DNA from: Thermococcus sp.
Lineage (GTDB): Archaea; Methanobacteriota_B; Thermococci; Thermococcales; Thermococcaceae
Reading direction: 5' to 3'
NCBI GenBank assembly: GCA_011050175.1
Contig: DRGF01000109.1
Coordinates: forward strand, 1 to 10,407
DNA length: 10,407 nt
This document shows, piece after piece, positions 1 to 6,182 of the stretch. Below the pieces are notes generated by a model. The model saw nothing but the letters and a program-made list of their open reading frames with translations, was not told where the DNA came from and ran no database searches. A program made the translations under genes and the position numbers. Numbering within the stretch: the stretch's first letter is position 1; each line of letters begins with the position of its first letter.

Positions 1-66
1 AAAAAGGTGCTCCCTGCTGACTACGTAGGGCAGACCCTCCAGGTCGAGGGAGATAAAAGCACGCAT
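1..66 (-). CDS. M55 family D-aminopeptidase (DppA-like), N-terminal 22 codons only
   Basis: Only the first 22 codons are inside the window; the gene runs off the left edge on the minus strand. The translation begins MRAFISLDLEGLPYVVSREH. The FISLDLEG segment is typical of the N-terminus of M55 zinc peptidases (DppA family), where the Asp and Glu of D-x-E bind metal; these enzymes cleave D-amino-acid-containing or other short peptides. The start is well supported: a GGTGAT ribosome-binding site lies at 76-71, four bases before the ATG at 66, and an AT-rich TATA-like element lies further upstream near 94-110. The family call rests on a short segment recognised from memory, so it is good but not certain. 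Confidence 0.72.
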   Translation of the reverse strand, partial: MRAFISLDLEGLPYVVSREHLF

Positions 67-93
67 CGGAATCACCATGATAAAAATCGAAAC

Positions 94-110
94 GATAAAA
101 TAAAAATCTT
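94..110 (-). promoter_or_regulatory. Probable TATA element of the M55 peptidase gene
   Basis: On the minus strand this stretch reads as an uninterrupted run of T and A (ATTTTTATTTTAT). Its centre lies about 26 bases before 76-77, where the GGTGAT ribosome-binding site begins, so transcription would start at or just before that site and give a short leader. Confidence 0.45.
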
Positions 111-171
111 CCGATGGTTTTTCATAACCTCCAGGAATATTCTCAGGGTTGTTCAATAATTCCCGCTTATG

Positions 172-187
172 AAAAAGGTTATATATG
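172..187 (+). promoter_or_regulatory. BRE/TATA promoter of the small gene at 219
   Basis: The sequence GAAAAAGGTTATATAT has a purine-rich BRE-like part followed by a TATA box at about 179-186. Roughly 25 bases downstream is 207-209, immediately before the GGTGAT ribosome-binding site (209-214) of the following gene, which implies a leader of about ten bases. Confidence 0.6.
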
Positions 188-218
188 CCTTCTTTCATAA
201 AATAAAACGGTGATATCT

Positions 219-458
219 ATGCAAATCGTTGAACTCAACATAAAATTGCCCTACGAGGGTAGGGGGAAAATTCTGGGTCGTTTGTACGACAAGGTTAGGG
301 GCAGGATTCGCGACATCCACTTCTTCCCGCCCGATGCCGAAGGCATGAGTGAAATTAAGATGGAGCTGGCCGAGGACAACGCTTCGAGGCTTCTCTCCGA
401 GCTCAAAAAGATAGTCAGAAACGGAAAGGTAACGTTCAAAGTTCTCTCAGACGTCTGA
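219..458 (+). CDS. Conserved small protein of unknown function, 79 aa
   Basis: I do not recognise a named family. The protein is small and soluble, with alternating strand-like and helix-like segments (IVELNIKLP, then GKILGRLYDKVR, then IRDIHFFP, then SEIKMELA, then ASRLLSELKKIVRN, then VTFKVLSDV). That beta-alpha-beta-beta-alpha-beta order would fit an ACT/ferredoxin-like fold, which is inference only. The ATG at 219 is preferred over the in-frame GTG at 210, because a GGTGAT ribosome-binding site (209-214) lies four bases before the ATG and would overlap the GTG. It has its own TATA box. Its stop is only three bases from the stop of the convergent GGGP synthase gene. Confidence 0.82.
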   Translation: MQIVELNIKLPYEGRGKILGRLYDKVRGRIRDIHFFPPDAEGMSEIKMELAEDNASRLLSELKKIVRNGKVTFKVLSDV

Positions 459-461
459 GCA

Positions 462-1223
462 TCATCCCTTTATTCCTCTGTTCAATTCTATCAGTTTTTC
501 TCTGGCCTTCTCCAGAGAACCGGCCTTTTCTATCGCGGTGCCCGTGACGATGATGTCTGCACCTGCCTTCACGGCCGCCCGCGCCTGCTCTGCACTCCTT
601 ATGCCTCCGCCGACTATGAGCGGGACGTCGATTACCTTCTTCACGACCCCTATCATCTCGGGAGGAACCGGCTGCGGAGCCCCGCTCCCCGCCTCTAGGT
701 AAACCAGACGCATCCCAAGGTACTGGCCGGCTAAAGCGTAGGCCGCTGCAATCTTGGGCTTGTGGCGCGGGATGGGCTTGGCATCGCCGACCCAGCCTAC
801 CGTTTCCCCGGGTTCTATGATGAGGTAAGCCATCGGTATCGGCTCTATTCCGTAGTGCTTGACTGTAAATGCCCCCAGCGCCTGGGAGCCGGTTATGAAG
901 AACGGGTTTGTGGAGTTGAGGAGGCTCATGAAGAATATCGCATCCGCATGCTTGCTTATTCCGCCGTGGGAGCCTGGGAAGAGTATCGTCGGCAGGTTCG
1001 ATGATTCCTTTATCGCTTTCACAACGCCGTCCAGAACCTCTCCCTCCGCCCCCGTGGAGCCGCCTATCATTATGGCATCGACTCCGATTTCCTCGCTCAT
1101 CCTCGCTATCCTACCTGCCGTTTCGGGGTCAACGTCGTCGGGATCGAGGAGAACGAAGTGAAGCTTTTCGGTTTCAATCTTCTCGTGAATGTAAGTCTCG
1201 ACCTTTCCGAGCTGAAGTTTCAT
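462..1223 (-). CDS. Geranylgeranylglyceryl phosphate synthase
   Basis: This is the prenyltransferase that joins geranylgeranyl diphosphate to sn-glycerol-1-phosphate, making the first ether bond of archaeal membrane lipids. The 253-residue protein is a TIM barrel of the PcrB/GGGPS family. Visible signatures are the N-terminal LLDPDD (Asp27 region, metal/diphosphate binding), GGSTGAE (54-60), LFPGSHGGIS (81-90), the YLEAGSGAP substrate loop (175-183), the phosphate-binding GGGIRS (205-210) and TGTAIEK near 227-233. Length is normal for the family. The ATG at 1223 is chosen because GGTGAG sits at 1233-1228, four bases upstream; an in-frame GTG at 1232 overlaps that site. The gene starts inside the 3' end of the upstream GIY-YIG gene (50-base overlap, different frame), so the two are probably co-transcribed. 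Confidence 0.95.
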   Translation of the reverse strand: MKLQLGKVETYIHEKIETEKLHFVLLDPDDVDPETAGRIARMSEEIGVDAIMIGGSTGAEGEVLDGVVKAIKESSNLPTILFPGSHGGISKHADAIFFMSLLNSTNPFFITGSQALGAFTVKHYGIEPIPMAYLIIEPGETVGWVGDAKPIPRHKPKIAAAYALAGQYLGMRLVYLEAGSGAPQPVPPEMIGVVKKVIDVPLIVGGGIRSAEQARAAVKAGADIIVTGTAIEKAGSLEKAREKLIELNRGIKG

Positions 1224-1662
1224 TTTTCTCACCGAACTCTATAACTTCCTCCCCGCTTTTAACCCTTTTCCATTCCAGCCCAAGTCTGCTCAGAATGGCG
1301 GTAAGAGTCCCGTCGGGTTCCCCGTCGAAGCGGTAAAGGTTGGTGCTGACCCTGACGTCCCCCGCGCCGAATCCCTCGACGGGCTCCCCGTACTTTGCCA
1401 CTTCCAGAGACAGCTTTTCCTCCAGTCGTTCCTCGCTTGGGATGAGGTACGCCCTCAGGAGTTCCGCGTCCCTCAGGAGGAAGTCTATGTGCCAGTGGAG
1501 CCTCTTGTTCTCACTGAAATGCCTGGCAACGCGTTTTTCGAGGGAGTTCATAGCCGAGCCGACGTACACATAATGGCCTCTCCTCAGACGGAACTCCCGG
1601 CCTTTGGTTCTGATGGTTTTATCCTCTTTCAGCAGGACGACAAGGAGATATGACCCTCTCAT
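1174..1662 (-). CDS. GIY-YIG-like (DUF123) domain protein, 162 aa
   Basis: The protein has the features of the archaeal DUF123/COG1833 branch of the GIY-YIG nuclease superfamily. These are SYLLVVLL and GHYVYVGSAM (residues 29-38, the GIY-YIG strands), RVARHF (44-49), the family motif HWHIDFLL (56-63), an acidic segment EEKLSLE (81-87, likely position of the catalytic Glu) and a VEGFGAGDVR segment (95-104). In some species this domain is fused to endonuclease III, suggesting a role in DNA repair, but its activity is not established. The last 17 or so residues overlap the start of the GGGP synthase gene and look like a non-conserved charged tail. The ATG at 1662 has no ribosome-binding site and lies 25 bases from the centre of a TTTATAAA box, so the message is probably leaderless. 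Confidence 0.85.
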   Translation of the reverse strand: MRGSYLLVVLLKEDKTIRTKGREFRLRRGHYVYVGSAMNSLEKRVARHFSENKRLHWHIDFLLRDAELLRAYLIPSEERLEEKLSLEVAKYGEPVEGFGAGDVRVSTNLYRFDGEPDGTLTAILSRLGLEWKRVKSGEEVIEFGEKNETSARKGRDLHSRED

Positions 1663-1723
1663 GGTGTGGGATTCTACTCATCATTTATAAACTCCTGGCT
1701 CCCAAACAACTTTGGTGTGGGAT
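1662..1723. repeat. 11-bp direct repeat flanking a divergent promoter
   Basis: The sequence TGGTGTGGGAT occurs at 1662-1672 and again at 1713-1723, both on the plus strand and 51 bases apart. One copy touches the start codon of the minus-strand GIY-YIG gene and the other touches the start codon of the plus-strand DUF2095-type gene, with the common TATA palindrome between them. It may be a regulator site; chance plus ribosome-binding-site composition is the alternative. Confidence 0.5.
1684..1691. promoter_or_regulatory. Palindromic TATA box shared by two divergent genes
   Basis: TTTATAAA is its own reverse complement. Counting about 25 bases from its centre gives 1662 on the minus strand, exactly the ATG of the GIY-YIG gene. 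On the plus strand it gives 1712-1713, just before the GGTG site and ATG at 1722. It is the only good TATA-like sequence in the short divergent gap. The purine-rich CAGGAG on the minus-strand side looks more BRE-like than the plus-strand side. Confidence 0.6.
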
Positions 1724-2114
1724 GATGGACGAAAAGAAAAAGAAGAAACCCGTGGATGACTTCGCATGGCAAAAGTACGATAAAGAAGAGTTTGAAGAAC
1801 GCTTCCCTGCCCTGGCGAAGGAGCTTGAGGGAGAGGGGGTCCCGATAGAGGCATACCGCGTGGAGGAGGGGGAGGACTCCATCGATAAGAAGGAGATGGA
1901 CTTCGCCGGCTACAACCCCACGGTCATCGATTTCCTCAGGAGATGCAGTACCGATGACGAGGCGCTTGAGATAATAAACTGGATGGAGGAGCGCGGTGAG
2001 ATAACCCACGAGATGGCCAAGGAGCTCAGGATAACATTGGTCAAGAAGGGAGTCAGGGCATTCGGCCCCAAGAAGGAGTGGGGCTGGTACGAGAGGCACA
2101 GGAAGCGGGAGTAG
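1722..2114 (+). CDS. DUF2095-like archaeal conserved protein, 130 aa
   Basis: This is a charged soluble protein with a lysine-rich N-terminus (DEKKKKKP) and a conserved-looking C-terminal half: NPTVIDFLRRC, DEALEIINWMEERGEI, and KKGVRAFGPKKEWGWYERH at the end. From memory this matches the archaeal family DUF2095, whose function is unknown; the family name is a moderate-confidence call. The start is one of two adjacent ATG codons (1722 or 1725) preceded by GGTG at 1714-1717; the reading frame is open further upstream but that part overlaps the promoter. It is divergent from the GIY-YIG gene and convergent with AMP phosphorylase. Confidence 0.85.
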   Translation: MMDEKKKKKPVDDFAWQKYDKEEFEERFPALAKELEGEGVPIEAYRVEEGEDSIDKKEMDFAGYNPTVIDFLRRCSTDDEALEIINWMEERGEITHEMAKELRITLVKKGVRAFGPKKEWGWYERHRKRE

Positions 2115-2160
2115 TTCTTTTTCCTTTTAACTAATCATTAAAACTGAAAGGGGAGAAAAG
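2115..2160. terminator. T-rich terminator region between convergent genes
   Basis: Directly after the stop codon at 2112-2114 the plus strand has a T-rich run (TTCTTTTTCCTTTT), the normal archaeal termination signal. The minus strand has CTTTTCTCCCCTTT and GTTTT at 2160-2141, just beyond the AMP phosphorylase stop. No strong hairpin is seen. Confidence 0.6.
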
Positions 2161-2165
2161 CACCT

Positions 2166-3677
2166 TCAGATGTTCCCGATTCGCTGGAGCACCATTCCCT
2201 CGATCCTTATCGGCTCCGCCCTTCTGGCGAAGACTATAGCCTGGTCGAGCCTGGCCTCGCTCTCCGCGTGAATTGTGAAGAGCGGGTCGCCTTCCTTGAC
2301 CTTCTCTCCAACCTTGACGTAGAGCTCCAGGCCTGCTCCCTTGTCCTCCGGAGCTCCCGCGGCCCTTGCGATTCCGGTTATCGCCCTGTTGTCTATGGAA
2401 GTGATATATCCGCTCGTTGGGGCGGTGAACGTGTAGGTCTTGTCGCCTATCGCAATGTCTTCCGGCTTGATGTCCGGGTTGCCTCCCTGCTCTTCTATGA
2501 TTTCGCGCATCTTCTGGTAGGCCTTTCCGCTCTCGAGTATCTCGCGCGCCATCTTCTTGCCCGTTCCTGCCGGGGCAACACCGCCCATCTCCAGGAGGAT
2601 TCCAGCCAGCCCTGTGGCCTTCTCTATCAGGCTTCCCGGCCCTTTTCCTGTCATAAGTGCCTGAAGCGCCTCTCTCGCCTCAAGGGCAGGGCCAACGGTG
2701 TGTCCAATAGGCTGCCCACCGTAGGTTATGGCAACCTCGACGTACTGGCCGAGCCTCTTTCCGAGCTCTATAAAGTCCCTCGCCAGAGCCCTGGCCTGGT
2801 CCACGCTCTCGACCTTGACACCCTTTCCTGTTGGGATGTCTATGAGGACGTACTGGCTGCCCATGGCGTACTTCTTTGACATTATGCTGGCCAGCATCAG
2901 GCCGGTCGGGTCGATGCTGAGGGCGCGCTCCGCCTTGATGGTTATGTCATCGGCGGGGGCGAGGTTCAGCGCACCGCCCCAGACCAGGCAGGCGCCGATC
3001 TTCTCCACGATGCGCTTTATCTCGTCCAGGGAGAAGCTGACGTCGGCAAAGACCTCCACGACATCCGCCGTTCCGGCGGCGCTGGTGATTGCCCTCGAGG
3101 ATGTCTTTGGGATTGTGAGGCCGGCGGCGGCAACGATTGGCACGACTAGGATGTTGGTCTTGTTGCCGGGCACACCTCCGATGCTGTGGACGTCCATTAT
3201 TGGCTTCCTGTCTATATCAAGCATATCGCCCGTCTCGGCCATTGCTATCGTTAGTGCGGCTATCTCGTCCATATCGAGGCCGTTTATCTCGAGTGATGTG
3301 ACAAACGAGCTTATTTCGATATCGCGGAGCTTCCTGTCAACGATGTCCTTGGTTATAGTTTCAATCTCCACCTTCCTGAGCTTTTCACCACGCATCTTTT
3401 TCTTTATGTAACGGACGCTCTCCGGAGTGCCGCTCGGGATAACGGTGACAGTCTCGCCCTCAGAAAAGTTGTGGAGCTGGAGGATGTCCCTGCTTATTCC
3501 TATCTCTCCCTCCTCGACAAGACCGCTTATAACCACGCTGCCATAAACAGTCTTTTTGCCAGCCTCAAGTTTTACAAGGTCATCCGGGTGAAGCTTGGCC
3601 TTCATGGCCTCTTTTTCGTTTATAAAAACAGAGTACTTCCCGCTGCGTATGTCAAGTATCCTGACCTTAGCTTTCAT
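2166..3677 (-). CDS. deoA: AMP phosphorylase
   Basis: This enzyme phosphorolyses AMP (also CMP and UMP) to the free base and ribose 1,5-bisphosphate. The product feeds the archaeal AMP pathway through ribose-1,5-bisphosphate isomerase and type III RuBisCO, neither of which is in this window. The protein is 503 residues, the length I recall for the Thermococcus kodakarensis enzyme. It has an archaeal N-terminal domain of about 80 residues, a helical domain ([19 protein letters not shown], 121-139), the phosphate-binding GGVPGNKTN (167-175), the thymidine phosphorylase family signature [16 protein letters not shown] (193-208), and a C-terminal barrel-like domain after about 430. The ATG at 3677 is chosen because GGAGG lies just upstream and it gives the family length; an open frame continues to 3752 but crosses the promoter. 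deoA is the symbol used by homology to thymidine phosphorylase. Confidence 0.95.
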   Translation of the reverse strand: MKAKVRILDIRSGKYSVFINEKEAMKAKLHPDDLVKLEAGKKTVYGSVVISGLVEEGEIGISRDILQLHNFSEGETVTVIPSGTPESVRYIKKKMRGEKLRKVEIETITKDIVDRKLRDIEISSFVTSLEINGLDMDEIAALTIAMAETGDMLDIDRKPIMDVHSIGGVPGNKTNILVVPIVAAAGLTIPKTSSRAITSAAGTADVVEVFADVSFSLDEIKRIVEKIGACLVWGGALNLAPADDITIKAERALSIDPTGLMLASIMSKKYAMGSQYVLIDIPTGKGVKVESVDQARALARDFIELGKRLGQYVEVAITYGGQPIGHTVGPALEAREALQALMTGKGPGSLIEKATGLAGILLEMGGVAPAGTGKKMAREILESGKAYQKMREIIEEQGGNPDIKPEDIAIGDKTYTFTAPTSGYITSIDNRAITGIARAAGAPEDKGAGLELYVKVGEKVKEGDPLFTIHAESEARLDQAIVFARRAEPIRIEGMVLQRIGNI

Positions 3678-3720
3678 TTCTGCTCCCTCCTGTGAGTGTA
3701 GTTTCAGGTATTGTGCAGAG

Positions 3721-3740
3721 AAATACTTAAACCTTTTTTG
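3721..3740 (-). promoter_or_regulatory. BRE/TATA promoter of AMP phosphorylase
   Basis: On the minus strand an A/G-rich BRE-like run (AAAAAAGG) precedes TTTAAGTA at 3731-3724. The expected start of transcription is near 3702, giving a leader of about 25 bases that contains the GGAGG ribosome-binding site. Confidence 0.6.
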
Positions 3741-3800
3741 ACTGGTGTACAAAAAAACGCTCTTAAATGGGGAATTGGCCTTGAATGATAAATGTAAAAA

Positions 3801-4049
3801 TCACCTGCTAAGGCCATGGAGCCCCTCCGTAACTCCGTGGGATTCACCTTCCAGCTCGCCCGTTCTGAGAAGGACTCCAATTATGTCCGGCACAACTTCC
3901 CTAACCGCTGGGGGCAGAAGTCCATCGCCCTTCAGGTAGTAGCCAACAACCTCGTTCAGGGGGGCGCTTACTAGCTTGCCGTTGAAGACGTGTACGGCTT
4001 TATCATCGACCTCAACTATCTTGTCCGGATAGCCCAGCCGAATCTTCAT
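3801..4049 (-). CDS. Hypothetical protein, 82 aa
   Basis: I do not recognise the family. The predicted protein begins MKIRLGYPDKIVEVDDKAVH and looks like a small soluble protein with early beta strands, then a helix-poor PPAVREVVPDIIGVLLRTGE segment, and a glycine/histidine-containing tail (HGVTEGLHGLSR). There are no transmembrane helices or cysteines. The ATG at 4049 is preferred over the far upstream ATG at 4124, because a GGGGTGG ribosome-binding-like site precedes it and the upstream part crosses a probable TATA region (minus strand, about 4088-4097). A TTTTT run at 3800-3796 follows the stop. It lies between AMP phosphorylase and the MinD pair, all on the minus strand but each with its own signals. 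Confidence 0.72.
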   Translation of the reverse strand: MKIRLGYPDKIVEVDDKAVHVFNGKLVSAPLNEVVGYYLKGDGLLPPAVREVVPDIIGVLLRTGELEGESHGVTEGLHGLSR

Positions 4050-4139
4050 AGCGCCCCACCCCCAATTCAGGATTTGTAGAAGAGGGCTTTTAAAATTTAA
4101 CGCCTCAAAAATGTTTAATAACAAGATGATTAGAAAAGC

Positions 4140-4391
4140 TCAGAGGCTCCGAACCTCTTCGTCTATGGACTCTTCGAGGGCCTTCTCCCACTCCTCGACG
4201 TCAAAGTCAACGAGCTCGTTTTCGAGGTCCTCTTTGAGGCTCGTAACGCGCCTCTTAAGGGCACTCTTGGTTTCTTCATCGTAAACAACGTAGTACGGGC
4301 TGCTTTTGGCAGAGTAGTACAGCATCAGCAGCACGATATTGAGCACCAGCAAGATAACAATTACTCCATAGAGGAGCGCACTTGCCATCAT
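4140..4391 (-). CDS. Small single-pass membrane protein coupled to the MinD-like gene, 83 aa
   Basis: I recognise no named family. Residues 4-28 form one strongly hydrophobic helix (ALLYGVIVILLVLNIVLLMLYY), followed by a basic stretch (KRRVTSLK, about 46-53) and a very acidic C-terminal helix (EDLENELVDFDVEEWEKALEESIDEEV). The likely topology is an N-terminal anchor with a charged cytoplasmic tail. Its ATG overlaps the stop of the MinD-like gene (4391-4388, ATGA), and its GGAGG ribosome-binding site lies within the last codons of that gene, so translation is probably coupled. This makes it a candidate membrane partner of the ATPase (inference). Two adjacent ATG codons (4391, 4388) are possible starts. 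Confidence 0.85.
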   Translation of the reverse strand: MMASALLYGVIVILLVLNIVLLMLYYSAKSSPYYVVYDEETKSALKRRVTSLKEDLENELVDFDVEEWEKALEESIDEEVRSL

Positions 4392-5167
4392 TTCTTGCCT
4401 CCAAACAGTGCTTTAAACACCCTCTTAATCGGGCTTTCCGGCTCGGGAGGCTGCCAGTTGATACCTGCGAGCTTTGCTGCGAGCTGCTTAATGGCTATTG
4501 CCGCCGGGCTGGTTGGGTTCTTGATAACGAGCGGAACACCGTAGGCGCTGGCGCGCTTGACCTCAGGATCTTCCGGTATCGTCATCAGGACAGGAACCTC
4601 GAGGATGGCCTCAATCTCTCCCTGGGTGAGCTCGGTCTTCTCGTTGGTGACCCTGTTGAGTATGGCTCCGAGGGGGAGTGTTCCGAGCTTCTCTGCTATG
4701 AGTTTGGTCTTGAGGGAGTCCGTAATGGCTGAAATCTCGGGGTTGGTAACGATTATGAGCTCTTTGCCGATAAGGAGGGCAGTGACCGACGTCATCTCGA
4801 GACCTGCGGGGGCGTCGATGAGAACAAAATCTGCCATCTGACCTATCTCCCTGATGAGCTGCCTGAGCCTTTCTGGCTTGGCTTTCTTTACCTTCTCCAG
4901 GCTCAGTCCACCGGGTATGACCTTTACTCCAGCGGGGCCCTCGTAAATGGCATCGTTGAGGTCTGCCTCGCCTGCGAGAACGTCGTGGAGTGTTATTGGA
5001 ATGTCCTCCATGCCGAGGATGAGGCTCAGGTTCGCCATTGTAATGTCCGCGTCCAGCAGAATGACCTCCTTTCCAAACTGGGCCAGGGCCACACCCAGAT
5101 TTGCAACCGTCGTTGTTTTACCAGTTCCGCCTTTTCCAGATGCAAAAACAATTGAACGGCCTTCCAA
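4388..5167 (-). CDS. MinD/ParA-family ATPase
   Basis: This is a deviant Walker A ATPase of the MinD branch of the SIMIBI class; such proteins dimerise with ATP and bind membranes to position other machinery. The deviant P-loop is GKGGTGKTT at 11-19 (with the signature Lys12), the switch I region is LLDADITMANLSL (37-49), and Walker B is FVLIDAPAGLE (114-124). The C-terminus, PIKRVFKALFGGKK, is a basic amphipathic helix like a MinD membrane-targeting sequence. I place the start at TTG 5167: GGAGGTG at 5180-5174 is six bases upstream. The alternative GTG at 5176 lies inside that ribosome-binding site. There is no MinE or MinC in the window; archaeal MinD proteins generally lack them, so its cargo is unknown. 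Confidence 0.93.
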   Translation of the reverse strand: MEGRSIVFASGKGGTGKTTTVANLGVALAQFGKEVILLDADITMANLSLILGMEDIPITLHDVLAGEADLNDAIYEGPAGVKVIPGGLSLEKVKKAKPERLRQLIREIGQMADFVLIDAPAGLEMTSVTALLIGKELIIVTNPEISAITDSLKTKLIAEKLGTLPLGAILNRVTNEKTELTQGEIEAILEVPVLMTIPEDPEVKRASAYGVPLVIKNPTSPAAIAIKQLAAKLAGINWQPPEPESPIKRVFKALFGGKK

Positions 5168-5193
5168 AGCTGACACCTCCAGTGCTGATCGGC

Positions 5194-5268
5194 ATGCACA
5201 ACTTTCAATAAAGAGTTTCTGTGGTTGATTCTACAATGTGCATTGTTTTGCGTTTATGAACTATGCAC
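5194..5268. repeat. Three GTGCAT/ATGCAC hexamers upstream of the MinD-like gene
   Basis: ATGCAC occurs at 5194-5199 and 5263-5268, and its reverse complement GTGCAT at 5238-5243. The middle copy sits in a near-palindrome, CAATGTGCATTG (5234-5245), with only the two central bases breaking symmetry. These lie in the roughly 170-base gap between the stomatin and MinD-like genes and could be operator sites. No known Thermococcales regulator motif is recognised. Confidence 0.35.
5202..5216 (-). promoter_or_regulatory. Possible TATA box of the MinD-like gene
   Basis: The minus strand reads ACTCTTTATTGAAAG here. Its centre lies about 25 bases before 5184, which would leave a leader of about 17 bases containing GGAGGTG. 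Another AT-rich element (GATAAAAGTATT, about 5285-5274) is an alternative promoter, so this is a weak choice. Confidence 0.35.
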
Positions 5269-5303
5269 GCGAATACTTTTATCTTTTGTGGTTTATCTAG
5301 AGG

Positions 5304-5329
5304 CTTAAGAAAAAGATAGAGAAAAATAT
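5304..5329 (-). terminator. T-rich terminator after the stomatin gene
   Basis: On the minus strand, 8 bases past the stomatin stop codon, the sequence is GATATTTTTCTCTATCTTTTTC, two T5 runs close together. This fits archaeal intrinsic termination and suggests that the MinD-like gene downstream has its own promoter. Confidence 0.6.
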
Positions 5330-5336
5330 CAGTAGT

Positions 5337-6182
5337 TCAGTCATTCTCGGCCTTTTCCTTGGCTTCTGCTTCCAGCTTTTCCTGGACTTCCTTTTCAAGC
5401 TTTAACCGTGCCGTCTCCGCTGTGTCTGCCAGGCTCTTGAAGAGCTTGAGCATCTCCATCGGGAGCGGCAGGATTATCACGTTGCTCTTGTCGCTGGCCA
5501 CATCGCTTATGGTCTGGAGCGTCCTGAGCTGGAGGGCCATCGGGTGCTGGGACACTATCTCGGCGGCGTCGCGGAGCTTCTCCGCGGCCTGGCGTTCGGC
5601 CTCTGCGAGGGTTATCCTTGCACGCCTCTCACGCTCGGCCTCCGCCTGCCTGGCCATGGCCCTCTGCATTCCGGACGGCAGCTCGACGTCCTTTATCTCC
5701 ACCGTGCTGACCTTGATTCCCCACGGGTCAGTGGCCTCGTCGATTATCTTCTGGAGCTCAAGGTTGAGCTTCTCCCTCTCGCTGAGAAGCTCGTCGAGGT
5801 GCGCCTGTCCGATGACACTCCTCAGAGTCGTCTGGGCGATCTGGCTGGTTGCGACGATGTAGTTGGCGACTTGAGTGACGGCCTTGACGGGATCAATCAC
5901 CCTGAAGTACACGACGGCGTTTACCTTGACCGGAACGTTGTCCTTGGTTATGGTCTCCTGGACCGGAACGTCGAGGACCCTGGTTCTCAGGTCAACGATC
6001 ACTGCTTTTTCGAATATCGGGATTATGAAGAACAGTCCTGGGCCCCTTGCTCCTACGACCCTGCCCAGGCGGAATATCACTGCCCTCTCGTACTCCTTCA
6101 CGATTTTGATGGCGTTTGCAATTACTACCAAAACAAACAACAAAACGATGGCCAGTACCATCGTGCCAATATCTAGGGCCAT
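5337..6182 (-). CDS. Prokaryotic stomatin (SPFH/band 7 membrane protein)
   Basis: This is a membrane-anchored oligomeric scaffold of the stomatin family, corresponding to Pyrococcus horikoshii p-stomatin. Of 281 residues, 7-25 form a hydrophobic anchor ([19 protein letters not shown]). The SPFH core covers about 30-175, with the typical [12 protein letters not shown] (31-42), GPGLFFIIP and [18 protein letters not shown] (68-85). An alanine/glutamate/arginine-rich coiled coil follows (about 175-210). The C-terminal hydrophobic patch [11 protein letters not shown] (234-244) corresponds to the region cleaved by the partner protease in Pyrococcus. The C-terminus is a charged helix. The ATG lies immediately after the stop of the protease gene, with GGAGGGAG before it, so the two genes form an operon. 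Its T-rich terminator is at 5304-5329. Confidence 0.94.
   Translation of the reverse strand: MALDIGTMVLAIVLLFVLVVIANAIKIVKEYERAVIFRLGRVVGARGPGLFFIIPIFEKAVIVDLRTRVLDVPVQETITKDNVPVKVNAVVYFRVIDPVKAVTQVANYIVATSQIAQTTLRSVIGQAHLDELLSEREKLNLELQKIIDEATDPWGIKVSTVEIKDVELPSGMQRAMARQAEAERERRARITLAEAERQAAEKLRDAAEIVSQHPMALQLRTLQTISDVASDKSNVIILPLPMEMLKLFKSLADTAETARLKLEKEVQEKLEAEAKEKAEND

Noticed and set aside
762..1336. Long open frames on the plus strand opposite GGGP synthase and the GIY-YIG gene
   Set aside because: They are antisense shadows of well-supported genes; their translations are low-complexity, rich in Ser, Pro and Arg, and have no recognisable domain or ribosome-binding site.
2268..3411. Open frames of 203 and 227 codons opposite AMP phosphorylase
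   Set aside because: Antisense to a full-length conserved enzyme; the translations have no family features and arise from the codon bias of the real strand.
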